From the NCBI GenBank assembly GCA_009844085.1, contig VYCF01000073.1:1-64000 (forward strand): DNA of 64,000 nt. The letters run 5' to 3'. Numbering within the stretch: the stretch's first letter is position 1; each line of letters begins with the position of its first letter. The notes beneath the pieces are model-generated. The model did not search any database. It was not told the DNA's origin and saw nothing but the letters and a program-made list of their open reading frames with translations. The translations under genes and the position numbers were made by a program. Below, one piece after another: positions 54,489 through 63,906 of this stretch. The DNA comes from Gammaproteobacteria bacterium. GTDB lineage: Bacteria; Pseudomonadota; Gammaproteobacteria; Pseudomonadales; Pseudohongiellaceae.

Positions 54489-55367
54489 ATGAAAATCAGC
54501 AAACTCCTGCTCGCCGCCTGCACAATGCTGTTCGCCGACAGCCTGGCCGCGCAGTCAATTGACCTAGGCCGCGGCGAGCTGCCGGTCACCGTACCCGAAG
54601 GCTACGACGACGCCACCCCGGCGCCGCTCCTGGTGCTGCTGCACGGATACACGTCGAGCGGCGCAAATCAGGATCGCTACATGGGCTTCAGCGAACTCGC
54701 CGACAGCTACGGCTTCCTGTTCGTGGCCCCCGACGGCACGCGCGAGTCCGGCGGCGACCAGAACCGCTTCTGGAACGCCAGCGACGCCTGCTGCAATTTC
54801 TATGAATCCGAAGTCGACGACGCCGGCTACATCGCCTCAATCATCGAAGCGATGAAATCCGAATACAACGTCGACGAGAACCGCGTTTACCTGGTCGGCC
54901 ATTCCAACGGCGGTTTCATGAGCTTCCGCATGGCCTACGAGCACTCGGACACGATCGCGGCGATCGTCAGCCTCGCCGGCGCCAACCACATGGAACAGCG
55001 CGACGCGCCGCCCAACGGCGTACACATCCTGCAAATTCACGGCACCGCCGATTCGGTGATCATCTACGGCGGCGGCGATATCCAGGATGTCCGCTACCCC
55101 GGCGCACTCAACAGCGTGCGGCGCTGGGCGTCTTACAACGGCTGCGCGATGGAAGGCGCGGGACGCGAATTGCGCGATCTCGATGCGAGCCTCCCCGGCC
55201 ATGAATCCGGCACCTACCTGTTCGAAGCCGGCTGCAAGTCCGGCGGCTCCGCCGAATTGTGGACCATCCCGGCCGGCGCCCACTCGCCGATCCTCTCGGA
55301 CACCTTCGCCGAGCAGGTAGTCGAATGGCTGCTTGCGCACCCGAAGACCCGGGGCGAAAGCGGGTAA
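54489..55367 (+). CDS. Secreted PHB-depolymerase/LpqC-like esterase
   Basis: 292 residues from ATG at 54489 with a signal peptide (ADSLAAQS). The nucleophile elbow VGHSNGGFMSFRMAYE and the loop PLLVLLHGYTSSGANQDRYMGF fit the PHB-depolymerase family. The catalytic His is in AGAHSPILSD, and the CNFYESEVDD segment has a Cys pair near the active site. A start further upstream would fall inside qor. It overlaps the next gene by one base. It likely hydrolyses a polyester or feruloyl-type ester; which is unknown. Confidence 0.9.
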   Translation: MKISKLLLAACTMLFADSLAAQSIDLGRGELPVTVPEGYDDATPAPLLVLLHGYTSSGANQDRYMGFSELADSYGFLFVAPDGTRESGGDQNRFWNASDACCNFYESEVDDAGYIASIIEAMKSEYNVDENRVYLVGHSNGGFMSFRMAYEHSDTIAAIVSLAGANHMEQRDAPPNGVHILQIHGTADSVIIYGGGDIQDVRYPGALNSVRRWASYNGCAMEGAGRELRDLDASLPGHESGTYLFEAGCKSGGSAELWTIPAGAHSPILSDTFAEQVVEWLLAHPKTRGESG

Positions 55368-55984
55368 TGAAAAACTTTTTCGCCGCGATCTTGCTGATTG
55401 CATCCTCGTTTTGCTTCGCGCAAGACCAGGCGGCCGTTGAATCCGCTCAAGAGGAATTGCGAGCCGCTTTTGAAGCGGATCAGGCTTCACGACGCGGTGC
55501 GACCGAGCCTCAAGATCCATGCGGCGATGCTGCCAGGAGGCTCAGGGTTCTTGAGCTTCTTGGCGAGGGGTTGATTACGATTCCGGAGTCCAAGTACTAC
55601 GCGGCGCTGGTCCTGCAGCATACACCCACATTCGAATCGGTAAGTGTCAGCGCCGAGAACTATCTGATCGCTCACTTCCTGGCCAAGTCAGCGGCAGAGA
55701 GCGGATACAGGCCGGCCCGTTCACTGGCGGCGGTGACGATTGACAAGTACCTCGTGAGCCAGGGTCAGCCGCAAAAGTACGGGACGCATTTCACATTGAA
55801 TCCGGAGACGCGTTATCTGGAATTCGCCCCGGTCGATCCTGAAACGACAGATGAGGAAAGACGGGAATGGGGAGTGCCGCCAATTTCGGAAACGATGAGA
55901 AGGTTTGAAGAATCGGGCCAATCTTCCCGTCGAATTCCTGAATCATCGGAGCGGCCGCGTTGTAGTTTTGACTTGGAGTTGTAA
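55367..55984 (+). CDS. Secreted protein with DUF6624-like segment
   Basis: 205 residues from an ATG that shares one base with the preceding stop (TAATG). The signal peptide is MKNFFAAILLIASSFCFAQ. The middle segment ALVLQHTPTFESVSVSAENYLIAHFLAKSA is similar to DUF6624 (conserved YAAxxLQHT and Y-x-x-A-x-x-L-A). Function unknown. GC content here is lower than in neighbouring genes, marking the start of a lower-GC patch that runs to about 58050. Confidence 0.7.
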   Translation: MKNFFAAILLIASSFCFAQDQAAVESAQEELRAAFEADQASRRGATEPQDPCGDAARRLRVLELLGEGLITIPESKYYAALVLQHTPTFESVSVSAENYLIAHFLAKSAAESGYRPARSLAAVTIDKYLVSQGQPQKYGTHFTLNPETRYLEFAPVDPETTDEERREWGVPPISETMRRFEESGQSSRRIPESSERPRCSFDLEL

Positions 55985-56035
55985 TTCTCAGGCCGCAACC
56001 ATGAATGGAACTCACCCTTCAACCAAGGATCCATA

Positions 56036-57004
56036 ATGGCCCTGCGATTTCGTCAATTTCTCATCTTTCCGTGTTCGGCCGCTGCTTTGGCTGTACTTAC
56101 TTTCTGTGGCAGCGAGGACGAGAGCGGTTATCGGCTGGAAGTTTCTCACAGAGTTGAATTCAACCCTATCGGTGAAATGAGTGGCATCGTGCGAAACCCG
56201 TTCGATGGCTCGTTCTGGGTGCATAACGATAGCGGGGATGAACCACGGCTATTCGCTTTGGACGCAGAGGGAAGAGTGCAGATTCCCGCAAACCTCGGTG
56301 ATCTCTACCACAGTGAGGGAGCGGAACCAGGCAAGGAACCCTGGCCGGGATTATTTATTGAGAATGCGACCAACCAGGACTGGGAAGACGTCACTAGCGA
56401 TGGCGTTAACCTCTACATTGCCGACATGGGCAACAACCGCAATGCCCGGCGCAACCTGGGAATCTATGTAGTGCCTTGGAATTCGCTGAGCGACACACAA
56501 GTTGCAACCGCAACCCGCTTCATTCCGGTGCGTTATCCCGAACAGACCGGATTTCCTCCCCTTGAGCGGCATTTCGACAGCGAGAGTCTTTTCTTCGCAG
56601 ACGGCAGCCTTTATGTGATCACCAAACATCGGCAACCAGTCCCGATCCAGCAACCGCAGCCAGGAGCTAACCTCTACCGACTCGATTCACAATCTGAAGC
56701 AGAGTCGAATGCACTGACATTGATCGATCACCATCCTGACCTCACTTCCGCAACTGCAGCCGAGTTATCGCCGGATGGCGGGACCCTTGCCGTGCTTTCC
56801 TATACAGCAATATGGCTTTTCGAGCGGCCAGAAACGGGCGATGCCTGGCTGTCGGCTCCTTCACATCGATTGCCGCTGGATACAGATATCGCCAGACAAG
56901 TTGAAGCGATCGCTTGGCTAGATGACGAAACCCTAATCATTACCAATGAACAGCGGGATTGGTTTGAGGCGCCAACGACGCTGTTTCTGCCCTCGGAACA
57001 GTAA
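56036..57004 (+). CDS. Secreted beta-propeller-like lipoprotein
   Basis: 322 residues with a signal that ends LAVLTFCG, a possible lipobox. The mature part has repeated hydrophobic-Asp/Gly strands (FWVHNDSGDEPRLFALDAEGR, LYIADMGNNRNARRNLGIYVV), as in beta-propeller or esterase-like phytase-type proteins. Function unknown. GC is visibly lower than in the surrounding genes. It is separated by 51 bp from the previous gene and converges on the methyltransferase-like gene. Confidence 0.7.
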   Translation: MALRFRQFLIFPCSAAALAVLTFCGSEDESGYRLEVSHRVEFNPIGEMSGIVRNPFDGSFWVHNDSGDEPRLFALDAEGRVQIPANLGDLYHSEGAEPGKEPWPGLFIENATNQDWEDVTSDGVNLYIADMGNNRNARRNLGIYVVPWNSLSDTQVATATRFIPVRYPEQTGFPPLERHFDSESLFFADGSLYVITKHRQPVPIQQPQPGANLYRLDSQSEAESNALTLIDHHPDLTSATAAELSPDGGTLAVLSYTAIWLFERPETGDAWLSAPSHRLPLDTDIARQVEAIAWLDDETLIITNEQRDWFEAPTTLFLPSEQ

Positions 57005-57052
57005 CTCCATTCCCCGATTGACCGTACAGAGAACGAACTCTGCCCGCCATCG

Positions 57053-57583
57053 TCAGGAGGCCTGCGAGCCTGGCCCGCGCCACGGCGTCAGGCGTGGCCA
57101 CCAGCGACGCACGTGCAGGCAATAGGTCTCATATGATCCTTCGAATACTCGACGGAGTCGCGGCTCCTCGTAGAATCGCACGAACAGGTGAAACACGAGC
57201 ATTAGCAATCCCGCGTAGGCGAACACGAGGGCCTGGCCCAAGATCAGCGCCTGCCCCGCAACGATGGTTACTACGCAGACGTACATCGGGTTCCGCACAA
57301 ACCGGTAGAGGCCGGACACTACCAGCACTTCGGTCTGCTCGATCGGTGATGGCGTGCCACGTCCCTCAAGGGCGAAGCGGGCGAAACAGTCCAGCAGGCA
57401 GGCCAGACCCACGACGACTGCCACCACGCCCACTATCCGCTCGCCCGACAGTCCGAACAGCGGCGGCTGCATCGACCAATCGGACAATGCGTACGGGACT
57501 ATGCCGGCTACTATGGCGGGAGCGGCCAGGAAGAAGGCGAACGACCCCAGGATGGCTCGTGCGGTTGTGCCCTTCTCGAACAT
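57053..57583 (-). CDS. Isoprenylcysteine/phospholipid methyltransferase-like membrane protein
   Basis: 176 residues from ATG at 57583 (MFEKGTTARAILG); a longer in-frame start at 57664 is possible and would bring the total to 203. Four or so hydrophobic segments are present. The C-terminal signature GLYRFVRNPMYVCVVTIVAG with FYEEPRLRRVFEGSYETYCLHVRRWWP is that of ICMT/PEMT-type methyltransferases. Substrate unknown. The start is uncertain. It is divergent from the Cus-operon leader gene at 57685. Confidence 0.85.
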   Translation of the reverse strand: MFEKGTTARAILGSFAFFLAAPAIVAGIVPYALSDWSMQPPLFGLSGERIVGVVAVVVGLACLLDCFARFALEGRGTPSPIEQTEVLVVSGLYRFVRNPMYVCVVTIVAGQALILGQALVFAYAGLLMLVFHLFVRFYEEPRLRRVFEGSYETYCLHVRRWWPRLTPWRGPGSQAS

Positions 57584-57684
57584 GAAATGATGCCCGGAGA
57601 GTCTCAAGGTTGATGTTAGGTCAACTGGACTTGCCATGGAAATTGAACTAGCCTGTAGAGGCATCTCTATTGGAAAGCAGAAAC

Positions 57685-58047
57685 ATGCAAGAGGGATATT
57701 GCCGTTACAGGATCGTCGCTCTGCTGTTGCTGGTGGCTTTCACCGGCCAGGCTGTGGCGGCGACAAGCATATCCTGTGACAACACATCTTCCCTTACACA
57801 CTTTCGTGCGGATATCGAAATCGCGGAGATGGGGCACTCTCATTCCGCGGGCCCGGATGCGTCCTCAACGGCAAGTCACGATTGCTTTCAGGAATGCGCA
57901 TGCACTCTGAACGGCTGTGCCTATTCGGCGCTTCCCGCACTTGATTCTGCTTCTCCCTTCAGTGTCACTCCGACAATCGGCCACTTTGACGAGTCCGTCA
58001 TACGCCGCATCTCCGCTCCTCTGTTTCGTCCGCCAATACTTCATTGA
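57685..58047 (+). CDS. Small periplasmic His/Cys-rich protein heading the Cus operon
   Basis: 120 residues from ATG at 57685 (an upstream TTG at 57670 is possible). The signal peptide is LLLLVAFTGQAVAAT. The mature part has MGHSHSAGPDASSTASHDCFQECACTLNGCAYSALP, combining His, Met and Cys that could bind Cu or Ag. Its place ahead of TolC-, CusB- and CusA-like genes suggests a metal chaperone or sensor, as CusF does in E. coli, though it has no sequence match to CusF that I can see. This is inference. Confidence 0.65.
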   Translation: MQEGYCRYRIVALLLLVAFTGQAVAATSISCDNTSSLTHFRADIEIAEMGHSHSAGPDASSTASHDCFQECACTLNGCAYSALPALDSASPFSVTPTIGHFDESVIRRISAPLFRPPILH

Positions 58048-58049
58048 CA

Positions 58050-58071
58050 GCATAGCTGCGCCCGTAATTCG
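58050..58071 (+). promoter_or_regulatory. Hairpin between the His/Cys-rich gene and the TolC-like gene
   Basis: GCGCCC, loop GTAATTC, then GGGTGCGC, forms a stem with one bulged T near 58050-58071, in the 108-bp gap. It could be a transcript stabiliser or attenuator. No T-run follows, so it is not a good terminator. Confidence 0.3.
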
Positions 58072-58155
58072 GGTGCGCCTGCCATAAATTTCCGATCGGC
58101 AAGAACGGCGGCGGTCGGGTATTCGCGAGTAGCAACACTGAAGGAGCAATTGACG

Positions 58156-59475
58156 ATGGCACGAATCTCACTGTTGAAGAAGGCGGCTTTCATTGGGTTG
58201 ATCGGACTGTCGCCACTAGTCTGGGCGCAGGATGAATTGACCCTGGGGCAGGCGGTATCGCTTGCCCTGGAAAACGATCCGTGGCTGGACGGAAGCCGCT
58301 ATCGGGAACGCGCGCTGACAGCGCAGAGCATAGCCGCCGCGAGCTTGCCCGACCCCATCGTATCGATCGGATTCGAAAACTTGCCGGCGGACGGCTTCAA
58401 CTTCCGCCAGGAACCGATGACACAATTCAGAGTCGGCGTCAGCCAGGTGTTTCCCCGCAGCGAAACACGCGATTTGAAACGCCGGCAATTGAGTGAAGAG
58501 GGCGCGCAACAGCCCCTGATGCGGCAGGACCGCCTGGCCGGAGTCAGGGTTGCCGTTTCCCGATTGTGGCTCGAGGCCTATCGCAACCGCTGGGCCAGGG
58601 AGTTGATAGAAGAAGACCGTGCACTGTTCGAGTACCTGGTCGATGTGGCCGAATCGAGCTATACCAGTGCGGTCGGCGAAACCCGGAGGCAGGATCTGGT
58701 GCGTGCGCAACTCGAACTCACTCGTCTCGAAGACCGGCTGACGGAGTTGCAGCAGCAACAGGAAGTGAACCTCGCCGGGTTGCACGAGTGGCTGCCCGGG
58801 ACCGACATGAACGACATCGAACTCAGTGATTCGTTGCCGATGTTGACGCTCGGCCAATCACTCGCCGTCGGACAAAACCATACCGAGCGACTAGTACAGT
58901 TGCTGCTGGCGCACCCGCGAATCAGATCCATAGATCAGAAAATCGTCGCCGAGGGCACCGGCATACGGTTGGCCGAACAGAAATACAAACCCCAATGGAG
59001 CGTCAACGCCAGTTACGGCTATAGGGAAGACGATCCAATGGGAGTTTACCGAAGCGATTTCGTCTCCTTTGGAGTGAGCTTCGATTTGCCGATGTTCACT
59101 ACCAACCGCCAGGACAAGGAAGTACAGGCGGCCCAGGCCACCGAGGCGGCCGCCCGAACCGAGAAAACTCTCGAACTGCGGTCGATGCTCGCCGGCCTTG
59201 AAGCCGCATTGGCCCGCCTGGAACGGCTGAGCCAGCGCGAATCGCTCTATGAAGAGCGCCTCTTGCAGGAAATCAGCGACCAGGCCGAGGCCTCGCTGAC
59301 GGCTTACACCAATGAAGCCGGCGACTTCGCCGAAGTCGTGAGAGCTCGTATCGCCGAACTCAACACAAACATCGACTTCCTGAACATCCAGATCGATCGG
59401 CTGCAAACCATTGCCGAACTGAACTACTACCTGGTTTCAGTCGAAGAAGACAGCACCCGGAGCGTTTCACCATGA
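58156..59475 (+). CDS. cusC: TolC-family outer-membrane efflux protein (CusC/CzcC-like)
   Basis: 439 residues from ATG at 58156, with AAGGAG ten bases upstream; a TTG at 58150 is the alternative. Signal peptide (LSPLVWAQDE) and the typical repeat of TolC helical barrels: LALENDPWLDGSRYRERALTAQ and a second ELTRLEDRLTELQQQQEVNLAGL. It forms the outer-membrane duct for the tripartite efflux pump. It overlaps the next gene by four bases (ATGA). Symbol is by context with CusB and CusA; it lacks the lipoprotein Cys that some CusC have. Confidence 0.88.
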   Translation: MARISLLKKAAFIGLIGLSPLVWAQDELTLGQAVSLALENDPWLDGSRYRERALTAQSIAAASLPDPIVSIGFENLPADGFNFRQEPMTQFRVGVSQVFPRSETRDLKRRQLSEEGAQQPLMRQDRLAGVRVAVSRLWLEAYRNRWARELIEEDRALFEYLVDVAESSYTSAVGETRRQDLVRAQLELTRLEDRLTELQQQQEVNLAGLHEWLPGTDMNDIELSDSLPMLTLGQSLAVGQNHTERLVQLLLAHPRIRSIDQKIVAEGTGIRLAEQKYKPQWSVNASYGYREDDPMGVYRSDFVSFGVSFDLPMFTTNRQDKEVQAAQATEAAARTEKTLELRSMLAGLEAALARLERLSQRESLYEERLLQEISDQAEASLTAYTNEAGDFAEVVRARIAELNTNIDFLNIQIDRLQTIAELNYYLVSVEEDSTRSVSP

Positions 59476-60704
59476 ACAAATCAATCGTTTACACGATTCT
59501 CGCACTGGCGGCGACCGCGGCCGCGACTCATTTTCTGACGCGGTTCGGCATGAACATGCCCGCGGTCGACCGCGACGGGCGGTCCGGCGGCGCAACCCCG
59601 CTTTACTGGGTCGCGCCCATGGATCCGAACTATCGCCGCGACGGACCCGGCAAGTCGCCCATGGGCATGGATCTGATACCTGTCTACGCGGACAGCGGCA
59701 TGGATCCGGACGATCCGGGCATGATTTTCATCTCGCCGAATGTCGTCAACAACCTGGGAGTGCGCACGGCGCAGGTCGAACGCCGTTCGATGCACACCCG
59801 GATTACCACGGTCGGTTACGTGCAATACGATGAAGATCAGCTTGTGCATATCCATCCGCGGGTCGAAGGATGGATCGAACGACTATACGTACAGGCCGCC
59901 GGCGACCCGGTGGAAGCGGGCGAACCCTTGTATTCGCTGTATTCCCCGCAATTGGTCAACGCCCAGGAAGAATTGCTGCTGGCGCTAAACCGAGACAACG
60001 AGCGTTTCGTTCAGGCCGCCGAAGATCAATTGCGGGCGCTCCAGATCAGCGACGCGGAAATCAACGATCTGCGAAGTACGCGCCAGGTAAAACAGACACT
60101 CACTTTCTACGTGCCCCAGTCCGGCGTGGTGGACAACCTCAATATTCGCGAAGGCTTTTTCGTCGGACCCGGTACGACGCTGATGTCGATCGGCACCTTG
60201 AACGACGTCTGGGTCGAAGCGGAAGTCTTCGAACGCCAGGCGGCCCTGGTGGAAGCGGGCCTGCCGGTCACGATGTCGCTGGACTACCTGCCCGGCCGGC
60301 TTTGGGAAGGAAGCGTCGACTATGTCTACCCCACCCTGGACGCTCAGACGCGCACCGCGCGCGTCCGGCTGCGATTCGAAAATCCCGACGGACTTCTGAA
60401 ACCCAACATGTTTGCTCAAGTGACTATTCTTGCCGACGCGGCGGACGACGTACTGGCGATTCCACGTGAAGCCGTCATTCGCACGGCCAGACAGGATCGC
60501 GTCGTACTGGCCGCCGGCGATGGGCGTTTCAAGTCGGTCGCCGTCAGCCTGGGGCGGCTGGACGACCAATACGCGGAAATCACCCAGGGCGTGGCAGAAG
60601 GCGAGCAGGTTGTCGTTTCCGCGCAATTCCTGCTGGATTCCGAATCCAGCCAGACATCGGATTTCATGCGCATGAACCACGACGAAGAAGCCATGGATCA
60701 ATAG
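59472..60704 (+). CDS. cusB: CusB-type periplasmic adaptor of metal efflux
   Basis: 410 residues of the membrane-fusion-protein family. An N-terminal signal anchor is followed by a heavy-metal-binding segment (YWVAPMDPNYRRDGPGKSPMGMDLIPVY), then barrel-sandwich and helical hairpin. Markers are GWIERLYVQAAGDPVEAGEPLYSLYSPQLVNAQEEL and the VWVEAEVFERQAALV barrel. It links the CusA pump to the TolC-like duct and hands over metal. Methionines in the N-terminal motif fit a Cu/Ag role. Overlap with the upstream TolC-like gene implies coupled translation. Confidence 0.92.
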   Translation: MNKSIVYTILALAATAAATHFLTRFGMNMPAVDRDGRSGGATPLYWVAPMDPNYRRDGPGKSPMGMDLIPVYADSGMDPDDPGMIFISPNVVNNLGVRTAQVERRSMHTRITTVGYVQYDEDQLVHIHPRVEGWIERLYVQAAGDPVEAGEPLYSLYSPQLVNAQEELLLALNRDNERFVQAAEDQLRALQISDAEINDLRSTRQVKQTLTFYVPQSGVVDNLNIREGFFVGPGTTLMSIGTLNDVWVEAEVFERQAALVEAGLPVTMSLDYLPGRLWEGSVDYVYPTLDAQTRTARVRLRFENPDGLLKPNMFAQVTILADAADDVLAIPREAVIRTARQDRVVLAAGDGRFKSVAVSLGRLDDQYAEITQGVAEGEQVVVSAQFLLDSESSQTSDFMRMNHDEEAMDQ

Positions 60705-60756
60705 GTCAACGTCCAGCATCGGCAATCCCGAAATTCGGATCTGCCAGGAGACAGTC

Positions 60757-63700
60757 ATGATTGAAGCCCTTATTCGCTGGTCCGTCAGGAATCGGCTTTT
60801 GGTATTGCTTGTTACGGTGATCGTAGCGGGCGCGGGGTTGTTCGCCCTGAGAAACACTCCGGTGGACGCGATACCCGATCTGTCGGACGTACAGGTGATC
60901 GTCAAGACCAGTTATCCGGGACAGGCGCCGCAGGTTGTGGAAGACCAGATTACTTATCCGCTCTCCTCGGCGATGCTGTCGGTGCCGGGCGCGGTAACTG
61001 TCCGCGGTTACTCCTTTTTCGGCGACTCCTACGTCTATGTGATCTTCGACGAAGACACCGATCTGTACTGGGCTCGTTCACGGGTACTCGAATACCTGAG
61101 CCAGGCGGCGCCCTCATTGCCCGCGAGCGCCCGGCCGCAACTGGGACCGGATGCGACAGGCGTGGGCTGGGTCTACCTGTACGCGCTCGTCGACCGGACC
61201 GGCCGGCACGATATCAGCGAATTGCGCTCCATCCAGGACTGGTTCCTGAAATACGAACTGCAAACCGTGCCGGGCGTATCGGAAGTCGCATCGTTGGGCG
61301 GCATGGTCAAGCAGTACCAGGTGGTCGTCAATCCGGAGAAACTTCGCGCCTTCGACTTGCCCATGGCGCAGATTCGAACGGCGATCCAGCGCGCAAACCA
61401 GGAGGTGGGCGCTTCCGTCGTGGAAATGGCGGAAGCCGAATACATCGTTCGCGCGTCGGGTTACATCCAGAGCGAAAACGATCTGGCGAACATCCCCTTG
61501 AGCGTTAACGTAAACGGCACGCCGCTACGTTTGAAAGACGTCGCCGAGATCAATCTCGGTCCACAGATGCGACGGGGAATCGCCGAACTCAACGGCGAAG
61601 GCGAAACGGTCGGCGGCCTGGTCGTCATGCGCTATGGCGAAAACGCGCAAAGAACCATCGACGGCGTCAAGGCAAAACTACAGGAATTGCAGCAGGGCTT
61701 GCCGGATGGCGTGGAGGTCGTTCCCGTCTACGACCGGTCCGGACTCATCTCGCGGGCGATCGACAATCTCTGGGAAAAACTGGCGCAGGAACTGCTTCTC
61801 GTGGGATTCATATGCCTGATATTCCTGCTCCATCTGCGTTCGTCCCTAGTCGCCATCGTCAGTTTGCCGATCGGCATTCTCGTAGCCTTTCTGGTGATGT
61901 ATATGCAAGGCCTGAACGCCAACATCATGTCTCTGGGCGGCATCGCGATCGCCATCGGGTCGATGGTCGACGGCGTGATCGTGCTGATCGAGAACTTGCA
62001 CAGGCACATGGAGCGCCAGCAGGTTACCAACGAAAATCGCTGGCGGATCGTCGCGGATTCTGCCGCGGAAGTCGGGCCGGCGCTGTTTTTCAGCTTGCTG
62101 ATTATCGCGGTGAGTTTCCTGCCGGTGTTTACCCTGGAGGCCCAGGAAGGACGCCTGTTCTCCCCGCTGGCCTACACCAAAACCTATGCGATGGCGGCTG
62201 CAGCGGTGTTGGCGGTGACACTGATACCCGTGCTCATGGGCTATTTCATTCGGGGCAGGATTCGCCCGCAACGGAAAAACCCGGTGAACAATTTGCTGAT
62301 TCGAGCTTACGTTCCCGTTCTCAGGACCGTTTTGACCTATCCGAAGATCACCCTGGCCGCGGCGGTGCTGGTTGGCGCAAGTGTCTGGTGGCCATTGCAG
62401 AACCTGGGCAGCGAATTTATCCCGCCGCTGGACGAGGGAGATCTGATGTATATGCCGACGACCTATCCGGGCATCTCCATCGGCAAGGCGCGCGAATTGC
62501 TGCAACAGACCGACAAGCTGATCCGCACCGTTCCGGAAGTGGAAACGGTCTTCGGAAAGATCGGCCGGGCCGAAACCGCCACCGACCCTGCGCCGCTGAC
62601 GATGATCGAAACCTTCGTCCAGTTGAAAGACAGGAATGAGTGGCGCCCGGGCGTAACTCCGGCATCGCTGAGAGCCGAACTCGACGGACTGGTCAATCTT
62701 CCTGGCCTCACAAACGCATGGGTAATGCCGATCAGAACCCGCATCGACATGCTGGCGACCGGCATCAAGACACCTGTCGGCATCAAGATCGCCGGGAGCG
62801 ACCTCGCGCAAATTCAGGATATCGGTCAGCGACTGGAATCGATTCTGTCCGGCGTGGAGGGCACGGCGTCCGTATATTCCGAGCGCGTGGCGGGAGGGCG
62901 TTACATCCAGGTCGATATCGACCGGGAAAAAGCTTCGCGTTTCGGCCTGAACATAGCCGATGTCCAGGAGGTGATCGGCTCGGCCATCGGTGGCGTGAAC
63001 GTCACCCAGACCGTCGAAGGTCTGGAACGCTATCCGGTCAACATCCGCTATCCGCAATCCTATCGCAATTCGCCTGAACAACTGTCTCTGCTGCCGATCG
63101 TGACAGCGTCCGGCGAACGGATAGCCCTGGGCGATGTCGCGAGCGTGTTTATCGAAGACGGCCCGCCCGGCATCAAGAGCGAAAATTCGCGAATCAACGG
63201 CTGGGTTTATATCGATATCGACGGAGTCGATATCGGCGGAGTCGATATCGGCGGATACGTTGAGGAAGCCATGCAGGCAGTAGATGAGCAACTCGACCTG
63301 CCGGCCGGCTATTCGATCAACTGGTCGGGCGAATACGAATACATGCTCCGCGCCAGGGAAAGACTCACCTATGTCGTGCCGCTGACTTTCGCCGCGATTA
63401 TCGTATTGCTGATTATCAATTTCCGGCAAATCGCGCCGGTTCTGATGTTGATGGGCACAATGCCGCTGGCTCTCGCAGGCAGTTTCTGGCTGCTGTACGG
63501 AATGTCGTTCAATTTTTCGATCGCGGTCGGCGTGGGCCTGATTGCATTGGCCGGCGTGGCGGTCGAACTCGGCGTCATCATGCTGGTTTACCTCAACCGT
63601 TGCAGCAAGGGCGTTCTGGACACGAATCCGGCTGCCGATCAGCCGCCGGCCCACGATACGCTTTTCGACGCCGTTCTTCATGGCGCCAGCTTGCGAGTGC

Positions 63701-63906
63701 GTCCGGTGTTGATGACGGCCGGCTCCACGATAATCGGATTGTTTCCGATCATGCTCGGCACAGGCACGGGTTCCGAGGTATTGAGCCGTTTGGCGGCTCC
63801 CATGGTGGGGGGAATGGTCAGCGCCGTGTTGATAACGCTGCTTGTGCTCCCTGCGGTATTCTACCTGTGGAACAGAAATACGTACGAAGTTCAGGGGCAA
63901 TCCTGA
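60757..63906 (+). CDS. cusA: CusA/CzcA-family heavy-metal RND transporter
   Basis: 1049-residue proton-driven inner-membrane pump of the HME-RND group. The transmembrane motif NIMSLGGIAIAIGSMVDGVIVLIENLHRHMER is of the CusA (Cu/Ag) type, with the proton-relay Asp in MVDG. The porter segment WVMPIRTRIDMLATGIKTPVGIKIAG includes the conserved Met seen in CusA. AGGAGA is five bases upstream of the ATG. Residues 819-833 carry a 15-bp tandem triplication. Operon order TolC-like, CusB, CusA is standard. Substrate Cu or Ag is a family inference. Confidence 0.95.
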   Translation: MIEALIRWSVRNRLLVLLVTVIVAGAGLFALRNTPVDAIPDLSDVQVIVKTSYPGQAPQVVEDQITYPLSSAMLSVPGAVTVRGYSFFGDSYVYVIFDEDTDLYWARSRVLEYLSQAAPSLPASARPQLGPDATGVGWVYLYALVDRTGRHDISELRSIQDWFLKYELQTVPGVSEVASLGGMVKQYQVVVNPEKLRAFDLPMAQIRTAIQRANQEVGASVVEMAEAEYIVRASGYIQSENDLANIPLSVNVNGTPLRLKDVAEINLGPQMRRGIAELNGEGETVGGLVVMRYGENAQRTIDGVKAKLQELQQGLPDGVEVVPVYDRSGLISRAIDNLWEKLAQELLLVGFICLIFLLHLRSSLVAIVSLPIGILVAFLVMYMQGLNANIMSLGGIAIAIGSMVDGVIVLIENLHRHMERQQVTNENRWRIVADSAAEVGPALFFSLLIIAVSFLPVFTLEAQEGRLFSPLAYTKTYAMAAAAVLAVTLIPVLMGYFIRGRIRPQRKNPVNNLLIRAYVPVLRTVLTYPKITLAAAVLVGASVWWPLQNLGSEFIPPLDEGDLMYMPTTYPGISIGKARELLQQTDKLIRTVPEVETVFGKIGRAETATDPAPLTMIETFVQLKDRNEWRPGVTPASLRAELDGLVNLPGLTNAWVMPIRTRIDMLATGIKTPVGIKIAGSDLAQIQDIGQRLESILSGVEGTASVYSERVAGGRYIQVDIDREKASRFGLNIADVQEVIGSAIGGVNVTQTVEGLERYPVNIRYPQSYRNSPEQLSLLPIVTASGERIALGDVASVFIEDGPPGIKSENSRINGWVYIDIDGVDIGGVDIGGYVEEAMQAVDEQLDLPAGYSINWSGEYEYMLRARERLTYVVPLTFAAIIVLLIINFRQIAPVLMLMGTMPLALAGSFWLLYGMSFNFSIAVGVGLIALAGVAVELGVIMLVYLNRCSKGVLDTNPAADQPPAHDTLFDAVLHGASLRVRPVLMTAGSTIIGLFPIMLGTGTGSEVLSRLAAPMVGGMVSAVLITLLVLPAVFYLWNRNTYEVQGQS
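63211..63255 (+). repeat. Tandem 15-bp repeat inside cusA (three units)
   Basis: Three 15-bp units lie head to tail at 63211-63225, 63226-63240 and 63241-63255. The last two are identical, the first differs at two bases. They encode IDIDG-VDIGG-VDIGG at residues 819-833. One unit looks like a recent duplication that adds five residues. The frame is kept. It lies in the periplasmic porter part just before GYVEEAMQAV. Confidence 0.85.
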
